Source of the DNA: Vigna angularis
Taxonomy: Eukaryota; Streptophyta; Magnoliopsida; Fabales; Fabaceae
Reading direction: 5' to 3'
Length of the DNA stretch: 64,000 nucleotides
Assembly (NCBI RefSeq): GCF_016808095.1
Contig: NC_068976.1
Span: 20,244,371-20,308,370 of the forward strand
Shown: positions 38,200 to 50,258 of the stretch, piece by piece
Layout: every line of letters starts with the position of its first letter
Position numbering within the stretch: the stretch's first letter is position 1
Position numbers and translations under genes: made by a program
The notes under the pieces: model-generated
Database searches by the model: none
The model's input: only the letters and a program-made list of their open reading frames with translations
Told to the model about the DNA's origin: nothing

Positions 38200-41100
38200 T
38201 TATTTATTTATTTTTTAAAATTCTATTAATGTAAAATATATGTTAAAATTAATGATTAATTTATACTTTTATATTTTTTTGTCTATTAAAAAGACTGAAA
38301 GCCTGAAACATTATTGAACATTTGAGTAAATTTATTCTAGCTGAGCATTTTTAATCTCTTTCTGTGATTATTTTTAACCTCTTTCCGTATTTTTTTTTGC
38401 CGAATTTTTCTCTAGATTTTCCTAGTAAGTAATATATATGGAATCTCTAAAATCTAGAGTTTCGTAATAATTCATGATTTATTGTTATATAGAAATAAAT
38501 TAAATTCATAAGCATATTATATTAATATTAAATGTAATTCATTATTATAATAAGATTAATTTTTGTATAAATTAATTATTATGTTTTTTCCAAAAATAAT
38601 GAAGTTTCAAATTAATAATAGAGTAAATGAATGAAATTTCATATTAATAAATAGAGCAAATAACAGAAATACTTTTATTTTTTTTAATTACAAACTTACT
38701 TTATTGTTCAAAATTCCGTCAATGAGATACAAACTGTGTAAAAGCTCTTTCATGTATAAAAACTAATTCTTGTTACTAATAAAGTTATTATCATTTTTTA
38801 CAAAATAAAATAGAGAAAAAATTAAGAGTATAAAATGAGTTTATTATGGAAATAAAAAATGTCTTGCATATAATATGGAAGTTTGAAATATGCAAAAAAG
38901 TATTTCAAAAACTCAAGAAGGTGGTTTTTTATATGAAAAAAAAAAGTATTGTAACTAATGTCTTGGAGTGTTGAAGTTCCATATTAAATAAAGATCTTAC
39001 AAAAAAGTCAAGTACTATGCTAATTAAATGAAATAATAAATGAAGTAAATTCACTCAACATATTTAATCTTGTGTATTAATTAAAATTAATGAATAATGA
39101 TTAACTTATACAGAAGACCGTACTATTGCACATTACATTTATTAATTATAATTATTTCCCAGATACATGAACTTGCATAACAATAAATATATTTTAAAAA
39201 TTAATATTATAATTAGTAATTATTATAAAGTCCATACCAAGAATATGATTCTTCGTTATTGTATTGAAAAAAATCAAATCAAATTTTTATTATTAACTAC
39301 ATCCCTATAAGAAAGTTGATAATTTATTTTATTGATTTTTGCGTGAAAAATACTACCTGCAAAACATTTATTTTATATTCTTTTATTTTTCTTAAGTGTG
39401 CTTTTAGAATTTAACAAGGTCCTAAATTTTCATTGTGTGTGAAAATTGTTTGAATTTGATGCACATAATCCAAATAAATCAATATATTCACTTAAAGAAT
39501 ACTAATTTAGTAAATTGAAAAACAAACTATACTACTTTGCTAAAGGAATCAATATTTTAATTTTCATTACATTAACAAGTACTATTCGTTTTCTTCTCCA
39601 TTATGACATTTCATTATTAGCCATCAATAATGAAGCATTAAGAATTATAGATATGTGATAGAAAATTAACTCAATTTTAGGTAACTGACGTGTAAGATAA
39701 TATGGTTAGATAACTATCTAACAAACAAATTCAACAATAAATCTAATAAAAAATAAATTTCAATAAAATAAGATCTGATTCGGGCCATATTAAAAAAAAA
39801 ATCTAATTTAATATAATAAAACTAATTTATAAAATAAAATTTAAACTTAATTATATACTATAAATTCATTGTGTAACTTTCAACAAATAAATTATTATTT
39901 TTTCAAATCAAAACTGAAAAAACGTTTTAAAATAACTAAATAAGCAACACAACAAGATGCTTAGAAATTGGAAATGAGTAGATACATTACATTCCCTTTG
40001 ATTGGTTGGCTAATAGATAAAGACTGGCTATCATTATAAGGAAACAGACAAAAATGTCAAAGTTTTCAACACAAGAACACAAATGTTAGGAATTTGTGAA
40101 AGAAGTATGATACACACACGACACTAGTGACACACAAACATTTTTGTTTTTTCTTCAACATAATGTCAATCTAAAGACACATGATTAAAGAATATGATAA
40201 ATAGAATAATAATAAGATTAATTTAAAAAATATAAATAAAGATAATGTTTTTTGAGAATGAGGTTTATAATATGGTGAAAAAGGGATGAAAGGAAGGCAG
40301 CATAGCACTACTAGCTCATTAATTAACCTAATAAACCAGTAATACAAGTAGGTATAAAATTAAAAAAAGCTAAAATGCTATTTTAGGAGAAAGAAAAGTG
40401 GCACACGGATAATCTATGTTCTGTCGAGCACAACACATATGGTCTGTCAAAGATTTTATGTTATTTTTCTGGAAAAAGAAAAGCTGCGTAGGAAATGGTC
40501 GAGGAAGTTCGAGGTGTTGAAGAAGGAGACAAAGGTGGCCCACATGCAGCAATTGGCAATCCACATTCAAGGTACGTAGATATCCATCAGCAACACAGAG
40601 CAGAAAATTTTCAGCGTCTTAGCCCAATCAACATTCATTAATAGTGGGAATCATATGTAAAGAATCTGCAAGATTTCCACCGTTGGAGCAGAATCTTCTT
40701 GCTAAAAGCTAAGCCATGCACAGCATTCATACGGCGGCCGAAAAGTGACAGCACTGTGTCAAAACAATAAAGTTGATTAACAAAAGAGAGTTATATTATG
40801 TAACAGACAATGTTGTTTGATATTATAGGATTACGTGAAGTTTTGTATATACTACATGTAATAGTAGGGATGTATTGATAGTCAGATAGGATCGATATAC
40901 CACACTAAGTGAAGAGTTTTGTCGTCTTTTATATATTTTCTACTAAATTTAATAATTTCACATAATTTAAAAATTAAAACTTATAATAATTTAAATATTA
41001 TATATATATTTAGACTTTATATAAAGAAACTGAAAATACTTACAGAGTTTTGAGTTTAAATACTGAAAAGTGAAAATAACCTTATAGAAAGCTAAAATGA

Positions 41101-43620
41101 TATCGAAGAATGAACAGAAAAATATAAAGAAGTATTTAGACGCGATTCTGAATCCACCCGAAAACAATAACGATTGAAAGACTTTATTTATTTGTTTTTG
41201 GGATGGTTGGAGAGAGATTATTAAGAAATGCGTATGGTAATGAATCTCTTGAATCCAAAGTGTAGTTTACGCAGCTGACAAACACATTTAATGAATGAGA
41301 CAAAACCCACTTCACTCAAAAGTAGTTCTTGCATCTGTGAACTCAGAGGAGTTTGCAATTGTGGATGAATTTTGCTGATGCTAAAAATTTACTTACATGT
41401 AATAGGATTTTTTTTATTGTAATAATAATAATATCTTCTTATTCTTTATTTTTATTGTCTTTTTTTTGTAATTTACGGAAATAAAAGATTTTAATAAAAG
41501 AAAAGTAGCATTTATTTACGTCTAATAATTTTATATTATTTAAAAATTGAAATTTAAAATATTTAAAATATTTATTATTTTTCAAAATATTTTTTAAAGA
41601 CAAAATCATAATTCATAAATTTTAAAATAAATAATATCTCATAAAAAAATAATTATTCTCAATATGAGATAACAATTTTGATACTTCTGATCAATCTTAT
41701 AACATGTATTTACTTTATATGATTTAGCCTTTTGCAATCTTTATTTTGTCCTGTATTCGAATCCTGAAATAAGATATGGGATGACATAATTAACATGGTA
41801 ATAATTTATTAACTTTGGAGAAGTTAACTTCCAGAAAGATGATTAGAGATTCCTTTTAACTATCCTCAAAAGGTTGCAGGAAAGTTATATTGTTAGGTTT
41901 AGAATAATTGTTAATGGTTTTCGTCACATGAAATATTTATGTCATGAAAGACGATTTTGTCTCAATGCTATATATATCATTTTCAAGTTTCTCATAACAT
42001 ACTTTACATGTGCATAAATTTTTGTGCTCATTTAATATAATATTAATATGTAATAGGATATGTTACATGCGAATTAATATAAACATTAATTTTAATCAAT
42101 AATAATAAATAATGATAAGTTTCAATAATAATGATAATAAAGTTGAAATAAAGTGAGAGTATAAAAAATGTTATTTTCTAACCCAAATCCTCGTTTAAAT
42201 AATAAATATATTATCTAACAAGATATAACAAACATATTTATTTATCCTAGCGTTAAACAACTAATTACCGCGTGATTTATTCATGCTTATTTAATTCTAA
42301 AATTATCATAAATATGATAATATGAGTTTGGAAATATTTTCCAACGGTAAATTATATACACATAGTATATTAAAAAATATTAATTTTTTTTATCATATCC
42401 CTCCAATTTCAAATTATGTTTGAATCGCTTCCATTTATTATGTCATTCTGAAAATGGCTACTGCACATTTTTTTTTTCTTTGATCACTGTTTTATAGAAT
42501 TTTAGTCATTTTCATAATTTTATCTCTCTTTGTTCAATGTGCTTATTAGCTAAAACATATTTTTTGTTCTTATTTTATTGTTTGCGTTATGACTTCAGAG
42601 AGTTCGTTGGGGTGACAAAATACGTATGAGATAACGTATATTATTAAATTAAATTGAGTCACATGAAGAATTATAGTCATAATATGTGATAAAAATTAAG
42701 TTAAAATAATTTATATACAGTCTTCTGTAAAATTATACAATGATTATATATATATATATATATATATAATACACTCTTCATAAATACAAATAAATAAATA
42801 TAAATAAATTTTGGATGTAATGAGCAGATTTTGGCTGAGAAAGTTTTGAACTTTTTCTTGTAGTAGATACTAAAATTATCCAATATGTATACAAAATTAG
42901 TGAAGAGGGTAACTTTATAAAAATTACGAATCATTTACTTATTTTTATTGTTATTTGTTTTTATACTAAATTCACACACAATTAACATGATGTATAATTT
43001 TAATTCAATAATTAGATTGATTAAATTCATTTTTCATGAAACTTTTAGAGTATAATATTTAATATAAGTTAACAATTTTTTTTTATTTATAATAAAAAAT
43101 AAAAATTATAAATTTGAGATACTCAATTATATAAGTAAAATTTTGTAAAATGAGCTAAGAATTATAGTGCAGAAGCGAAAGTTCACAATTTTGGGCCTTT
43201 GATGTTCGGTCCAATTACAAATACCAAGCGGGCCAAGTACTACTTACACCAATATTTTTCTTACTAATGCATCCCTTTTGTTTTTAATTTTTTTTTTCAA
43301 AATTACCTTGTCATATTGCCAAGGCCCTATACTAATAAAAATAAAATGTTAATTATTTTGAGTTTTATAACTACACAATAGTAGGGTAATTTTCTTATAA
43401 ACTAGTTAGAAAGTATGAATTTTTTATAACTATTATAAAAATAAACAAATTTATTATACTCGTCACTTTATAAGTAAATGACAATTTTTCTGAAAAAAAA
43501 AACCACAAGTTAAAAGTTTTTTAATTAAATTCGTTTACATTTTCATTATTGATAAAATGTTTTCTTCTTTTTTTCCTTTAACTCATTAAGTCCAATTAAA
43601 GTTTTGAAAACCCAATTAGT
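38200..43620. other. Long AT-rich intergenic spacer
   Basis: No supported gene in about 5.4 kb. A GC-richer patch at about 40470-40750 has a short plus-strand frame (KLRRKWSRKFEVLKKETK) that I do not recognise; it may be a decayed exon or non-coding transcript. Site II-like words (GGGCCTTT, GCGGGCCAAG) at 43193-43237 lie about 550 bp before the SYP61 start codon. A short TA run is at about 42746-42769. The rest is AT-rich. Confidence 0.4.
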
Positions 43621-43771
43621 TAAATTTATTATATATATATATATATATATATTATAGATTTTGTAGCATATAAAGAATTTTGGGAAGAACACATGAAGCT
43701 GAAGCAGAGTGTGTCACTGTTCCCCAATTTTCGTGTGTTTAGTGTGAAGCAGTAGGAAACAGCAGTACACT

Positions 43772-46700
43772 ATGCCTTCAGCTCAAGATCCATTCTATGT
43801 TGTGAAGGAGGAGATTCAAGAATCTGTAAGCATTTTCTTTTTCCCCATATTAAGTAGGTTTTCTTGTAAGTTCAATTATGAAAATGAACTGAACTTGTTA
43901 TTTTTGTCATAAATCATGCGTTCTACTTGAAATTTCTGCATCATTTCTCTGTTACTCGTACAACTGGATCCAGTATTTTACGTGATTCCTCTTCGTCAAT
44001 CTTAGCTGAAACTATTAACCGGGATATTTTTGCTTCTAATATCATAAGTAATCGATCTGAGTATGCTATTTTTGTCTGCAAATTTGGAATTTTGAAGAAA
44101 GCCCTGTTGCGATCTGTAACTGTTGTATGTGTAATTGAAGCAGGAAATAGAAGTTGGGATTTTGTTAATGGCTGCATGAGTTTTTTTGGATGTTATGCAA
44201 TTTATTGACTGACTAATTTTCATTTTCTGGTAAGATTGATAAGCTGCAATCTACTTTTCGCCAATGGGAAAAAGCTGCTGATGATGGCGAGCGATCCAAT
44301 CTTTCAAAGGAAGTTCTTACTAGCTGTGAAAGCATTGATTGGCAGGTATACCAATTGTGTATGTTGAACCGGTGACAAGTTAGTTGGCCTGTAAATATTT
44401 GTTTTAAATGAGTTTTATTCATTCTTCCAGTTTGGTGCTACCATCGATTGTAGGAATTTGGGTTTGGGTGTTATTAAATAGACATTCGAGGAATGTTTGG
44501 ATTATAGTACAATCTAGGTCAGCGGGAAGAGGTATATTTCTTTTCTTGATTGCGGATATTTTTAGTGTAGAAAGGAAAATGAGGGATTTGTACTTAACCA
44601 TCCGAAATGCTTCTGTTGAATGCTGCAATTTATGCCATTCACATGATATTCTTCTATCATAAAATCAAAAGGAATAGTTAACCCTGTCATCATTGCAATG
44701 ATGCAAAATATATGTAAACATATTTGCTAAATTATATTGTTAATATCAAAGCTCATTAGTTAATTATAAAATGTATTATATCCATGTATTTTTATTTAAT
44801 CACTCCATTTTTTCCCCCGTTAGGCATCCAAGCAAGAAGAGCAAAATCACCATTAACCCTCTTCTCCTTTTCCCCTAATTTGACTTTGCTCTCCCCTTTT
44901 GGCAATATAGGAAAGGGTAAGGAGGGGAGTGAAAATGAAGTGAGGTGAAAATGTTTTGATTTTCAATCTTTGATGGTTGTTAAATTCGTAGTAGAGAAGA
45001 GGTAGAAAGTTGCTTGTAGCTCTAGAAGCACACTCTTAGTCTAGCCTCCCTTTGTCACACATCTTAGACTATTGTTTATTTTGCAATAGAACCTATTCAA
45101 ACTGCTGAAATACGATTTTTTTGATAGAAAGGTAGATGAATTGGACAAAGCAATTTCTGTGGCCTCTAGAGATCCTTCTTTGTATGGCATTGATGAAGTG
45201 GAGCTTGAGAACAGGAGGAGGTGGACCAGTGATGCTCGTAGCCAGGTATCTGTAACTACTGAACTTGATTAAGAGTTAGGAGAATACTGTTGCTTTTTTT
45301 CTCAACATAATGTACAATTGTTCGTGTGGTATTTCTCTATTGGTAGCTCGCATTAGATTTCCTTCTCTCTCTCTCTTTTTATCTGTATGGTGCTCTTGAA
45401 TGATTGGAGTTCATTATTAGGTGAGCACAGCAAAGAAAGCAATGGAAGCGGGAACACGCTCAAATATAACAAACAATGCTAATCTAAATGGGATGCGCAG
45501 GGAATTAATGAGGCTTACTAATTCTCATCAATCTGCGTCTGACCCATATGCTACCCAGGATAACGACGATCTCATAGAATCAGAATCGGACAGGCAGATG
45601 CTTCTTATAAAGTACTTCTTTTCTCCCTTTCCCTTTCTCTCTCTCTCTCTCTCTCTTTTTCATATGGCATTTAATTAAATATTTGTTGTTTGCCCTCCTT
45701 TTAATTGGCTTCTAGATTAAACTCTTTGCCAGCCTCTTTAGTGCATACAAGATGCTAAATTGTATTTTGATTGACCAATGTTGCCCGCACCTTGGCCCTC
45801 TCCTGTTTGAGACATAGGCGGGCTCCTCCGTAGTGGAAACATGAGCCTATGCTTCTTCTGCTTCTCTTGTAATTATAAATTTCTGTTCTGTGAATTCATT
45901 GTTGCTAATCATTTGAGTTTTATTTGAATCTATTATTACTACAAACAAAAAATCAAAACTAAAAGGATGGATTCCTTTTTTCTTTCCTCTGGAAGAAAAA
46001 GAAAATGGGGGAATGAAAAGACTGTGTCAGGTAGCCTTAACACAGCTAAATGCTGGTATTAATGTTCAAGAGTCTGGGAAAAAATCATCCTCTGGTTTCT
46101 ACTTTAGTTTTTACACATATATTATCTATTGGTGTTGATAGGAGACAGGATGAGGAGTTGGACGAACTTAGTATAAGTGTACAGAGAATTGGAGATGTTG
46201 GACTTACTATACATGATGAGCTCGTTGCACAGGTATATTTGGCATATTTGAGAAGATTTTTTGTCTGTGATGGTATCATTTTTCTTGTTGGGAATACCTG
46301 GTTTCCACCATGTGACTTGGAGATCACTGGTTTAAATCCCAGAAGCAGCCTCTCTCCCCTTGCAGGGTCAAGGCTGCATATTTCTATCATACCAGAACAC
46401 CAATAGGGGGGAGTCCGTCATGCACTGGATTCCCTTTTATTCTTACTATTTTTTGTTTCAAAAGTTGGAAGCTAGACAACACTGTTGCACTTAAGTTATG
46501 TGTTTCGTTTGAGTGTTTTAATAAGAGTTGTGTTCTAATGTCTTTTTTTGTTTCTGTGGAAAGTTTCTCTTTCTAAATTTGTCAAAGCCTTGATGTTTCA
46601 GGAGAAGATTGTTGATGAACTGGGTAATGAGATGGACAGTACATCCAATCGTCTAGATTTTGTCCAAGTGAGTTTCTGCTTCTAGTTTCCATTGTCTCAT

Positions 46701-46919
46701 TAAAATGTTTATGATCTATCTGGCTTATTGCTGTCATTAATTAGCAATAACAAAAGGGGGAAATATTGAATGTTAAAGCTGAATGTCTCTCATTGTTTAT
46801 GATATCAGAAAAAAGTAGCAATGGTCATGAAGAAGGCTAGTGCAAAGGGCCAGATCATGATGATCCTGGGTTTGCTGGCTCTGTTCATGTTCCTCTTTAT
46901 CTTGGTATTCTTCACCTAG
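43772..46919 (+). CDS. SYP61: Syntaxin of plants 61 (SYP61), Qc-SNARE of the trans-Golgi network
   Basis: Seven exons, 43772-43825, 44235-44345, 45132-45245, 45421-45611, 46142-46232, 46602-46667 and 46809-46919, give 245 residues, the usual length of the family. The N-terminal syntaxin-6 domain starts MPSAQDPFYVVKEEIQES and includes LQSTFRQWEKAADD and VDELDKAISVASRDPSLYGI. The Qc SNARE helix runs from RQDEELDELSISVQRIGDVG to about RLDFVQKKV; Q187 (in ELVAQ) is the zero-layer glutamine. A C-terminal membrane anchor follows (MMILGLLALFMFLFILVFF). It acts in vesicle fusion at the trans-Golgi network/early endosome. Introns are GT..AG; intron 4 begins just after AA of a split Lys codon and carries a CT microsatellite, and intron 5 holds a SINE. 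Confidence 0.95.
46300..46441 (+). mobile_element. AU-type SINE in SYP61 intron 5
   Basis: The segment contains TGACTTGGAGATCACTGG, then GGTTTAAATCC (a B box-like word, consensus GGTTCGANNCC), AGAAGCAGCCTCTCTCCCCT, TGCAGGGTCAAGGCTGCATA and near the end GAGTCCGTCATGCACTGGAT followed by CCCTTTTATTCTT. This order matches what I know of plant AU SINEs, which are derived from tRNA. The 5' end and A box are not clear and no target duplication was fixed. It is in the sense direction of the host gene. Confidence 0.65.
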
Positions 46920-48590
46920 TCATTGAGACAAAAGTTTTCGTGTTTGTACATGAAAAAGGATCTAAAGCTTTTGTCAAGATACCAGATTATTGGGAAATCC
47001 ATTATGCTTAGAAATCAAGTGGAAGCCTCTTTGGTTTGTTGAAGGCAGTGAAATTTTTTATTATGATGAAAAGGGAAGCAATGTGCTTGAAAATATTACA
47101 AGAAGATTTGGTTTCTGGCAGTATAGACTGCTAATGTGATTTAAATGAGTTGTATTCGTTTTCAAGATTGCAATGTTTGATGTTCTTTTTTTGAATTCAT
47201 ACATGTACCAAGATAGATAGCTTATGACAGATTTTTATACAAATTAACCCATTATTTACTTGCTCACAGGGACAAGAATGACGAGTTGCTGTTTTTATCA
47301 CGTTACAAACTGAAATGATGACAAAAAAAAGGCTGTTGTGTTATCTAAACCTGCATTCATTCACAAGTAAATAACATGTTTGTGAAAACTGATTTTTCTT
47401 TTTCTTCCCGTTCAGCTATTTTATGAAGAAAAAAAAGGTTGTTTATAAATTACATTGAATCTTTGGAACATTAATTGTAATTTAGTAAAAGGTTTTTTTG
47501 AGAAGTAAATAACAATCACGAATATGAAAATTTATGGTTTATGACTATTTTATGATATTTTTTGACAGCTTCTTTATACGTCCTCTAAGAAAAAAAAATG
47601 TATTTTTAAATTTATACATAAAGAAATAGGGAATAAGAAAAGAAATATTTTTGTAGAAAGCAAACAAAAATATTGAAACTTACAACAACAAGAAAGATCA
47701 GAGATTAAAATTGAAGAAATATATGTGATTATATTTCATGAAAAGTGTCTATTTATAAGCCTATAGCCAAAATGATATTTTTTAAAAAAACTGATCTGAT
47801 AGGTTAATTTTGTAGAACTTAAGGAAGTGTAATCTGTCCTTAGAAGTATATTAAGTTTCAATCACTTAGAATTTATAATTTATTGTTTATTTTATACCAT
47901 TACATGATATTATTTTTTTACGTACAAAAACCCCTCAAATTTAAATAATATGCTTTAGCAGAAAGGTTTAAATGTACCTACCAAATGCACTCATGATAAA
48001 AAAAAATTCCTTTCTAATAATTGAACAAGAATTTTTTTTACTAAAGATAACATAACACATGTTCACATTCATTTGACACATCTAACAAATATGAAATAAT
48101 CTTAAAAGAGTAAATTTTTATAATTTTTTAAAAAAGAAGAAAATAAAAGTAAAAAAAAATAATGTCAAAGTAAAAAAAAATTATATGTATGAAAGTATTA
48201 TTTTTTTAACTTTTTTTAGGCAAATTGAGATGTTATCTATAACACTCAACCAAGCCAAGCATAAGAACAAAAAAGGAACAGAATCTCCAAAGCAGGCAAT
48301 TTGAATGTAAATTCTTCTTTCCATCGTTCTCTACCATACAAAGTATGTTGCGATTCTGTGCCTTCAATTACCACCACTCATCAACCTCATCCAGAATATG
48401 ATACTCCATCCACCAAAAAGCACTTTATATTCTCATATCAAGATTTTCTTTTATTTCACTTTTGGCAATGAAAGTCAAAACTTAACATCAACATGCACAA
48501 ACATTTACAGAATACTGCATACAACAAAAGCTGTTCTGCATGATGGACAAAAAAAGTTGGTCCTAAAATAGTTTCACTACACAATCACAC
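46920..48590. other. 3' flank of SYP61 and spacer before eIF1
   Basis: 46920 to about 47170 is probably 3' UTR. The rest is AT-rich with poly-A and poly-T runs; no gene is supported. Confidence 0.45.
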
Positions 48591-48598
48591 GAACCACT

Positions 48599-48610
48599 CT
48601 ATATATATAC
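48599..48610 (+). promoter_or_regulatory. Putative TATA box of the eIF1 gene
   Basis: CTATATATATAC stands about 185 bp upstream of the ATG. A pyrimidine-rich leader (48630-48677) follows at the right distance, ending in CAGAG|GTTAGT, a likely donor of a 5' UTR intron with an acceptor TTGCAG at 48773. Confidence 0.4.
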
Positions 48611-48783
48611 AACAAACCACTACCTATTCTCCTCAATTCGCTCTTGCTTTCTTTGCAAGTCTTCCCTTTTCTCAGAGGTTAGTCTCTCCTTCAACCAGAT
48701 AGTTCCGAACTTAAGAAGCATGGTCTGAAATATTGTGTAGCTTATGGTTTGTTTTGTAGGTTTTTTGTTGCAGGTGAATATAT

Positions 48784-49128
48784 ATGGTTGAAGTGGGTAT
48801 TTTTCAGATAACAAGTAACAGTTTCGACCCATTTGCTGAGGCTAAAGATAGAGATGCCCCCGGGGCGAAGGAGTATGTGCATATCCGTATACAGCAGAGG
48901 AATGGGAAGAAGAGTTTGACGACAGTGCAAGGTCTGAGGAAAGAGTTCAGCTATGAGAAGATTCTGAAAGACCTGAAGAAAGAGTTCTGCTGCAATGGTA
49001 ATGTTGTCCATGACAAGGAGCTTGGCAAGATTATCCAACTCCAAGGTGATCAGCGCAAAAACGTTTCTCACTTCCTCATTCAGGCTGCACTTGTTAGGAA
49101 GGACCAGATCAAGATTCATGGTTTTTGA
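48784..49128 (+). CDS. Translation initiation factor eIF1 (SUI1 homologue)
   Basis: The intronless frame encodes 114 residues. The SUI1 core is intact: KEYVHIRIQQRNGKKSLTTV, QGLRKEFSYEKILKDLKKEF, CCNGNVV, LGKIIQLQGDQRKNVSHFLI and the C-terminal KDQIKIHGF. eIF1 binds the 40S subunit near the P site and guards start-codon choice. The first residues, MVEVGIFQITSNSFDPFAEA, are longer and less regular than the usual plant form, in which an IQIP-like word leads directly into FDPFA. A stretch ending TTTTTCAG just before ATAACAAG could be read as an alternative acceptor, so the true N-terminus might differ. The start used keeps the MVE beginning typical, to my knowledge, of legume eIF1. Confidence 0.88.
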   Translation: MVEVGIFQITSNSFDPFAEAKDRDAPGAKEYVHIRIQQRNGKKSLTTVQGLRKEFSYEKILKDLKKEFCCNGNVVHDKELGKIIQLQGDQRKNVSHFLIQAALVRKDQIKIHGF

Positions 49129-50258
49129 CCACCTACCTTGTACTCATCAACTATACCTATCACACTGTTTCTGAAATAAGTTACATGTTTCGAGTATTTG
49201 GTCATCTTCTTTATGTATGAAGAAAAATCCTACGATGGATGATCATAATGGCATAAATTTATTTACTCTATTTTGATTGGATTGCATAATCAATCTCATC
49301 AATTATCCACCAAACCCTTTTTACGAACACTTTTAATTACAAGAGTAAAAAGAATGAAATACATTAAAAGAGTAATAGAAATGAGGGTTTTGCTCCTTGA
49401 ATTTAGCACGTTCAATTGAACTAACTGGAGTAGATTGTCCTTAGACACCTCTGTTTGCGGTGTTATTAAAAATAATTTAAGTGTAAGTGTAAATCATTGA
49501 ATAGAATTCACAAAACTAAATACTATATAAGAAAAAAAGACTCAAAACCAATACCTTGATATTTTAGGTTAAAGATGTGTCAATCCTTTAATTGATTAAG
49601 TTCAAATTACATATATATAATTTCTCTTTAATAAACAAAACTCATAAGTGGTAATAGAGTCACATGCTCGTCTTAATAACTGACGATTCTGATAATAACA
49701 ATACAACAACATATCAAAGAAGTTGTGACAATCCCCTAAGTGGGTTAGTCTCAAATAACATACATATAATTTCTACCTAATGAAAAAACCAATCATGAGA
49801 GAGGTAAGGAATGTAAATATGTAAATATGATAACTGAAAAAATGAGGAATAAAATGTGCATTGTTATCCAAAATTACGACAATTTTCCTCAGTGTTGATT
49901 GTAAGTATTAGTACTGCTATGAATCTGTGAGCTAAAGCTGCTGAAAGAACCATTTGTTAAATTACTTGATCGGTTCTGGCTGTTGGGAATCTAAGTACGA
50001 GCTTAAGTCTCACATTAGATAGAAATGATAAAGTAGAGCAGTATATGAAGATGAAAGACTCATTAACCTATTGTCTTAAGGTTTTGGGTAAAAAGTAATG
50101 TCAATCTTGAATCCATATCTCATACGATGTTTGTGTCTTGTAGTAAACTTCCTCCTTGATTGATCCATGAGGAGTGGCTTCCACATCGATTTAGTCAATG
50201 GAAATTTCCTCAATTCTTCGTTCAACTTGAAGAAACCACAGCAATTTCTTAGTTCACT
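49129..50258. other. Spacer between eIF1 and the TIR genes
   Basis: 3' flank of eIF1 and AT-rich sequence. A 61-codon minus-strand frame at 50076-50261 directly follows the end of the TIR-TIR gene but has no recognisable NB-ARC or LRR motif. Confidence 0.4.

Noticed and set aside
41750..41790. B box-like word suggesting a tRNA gene
   Set aside because: No acceptor stem, A box or cloverleaf can be drawn around it.
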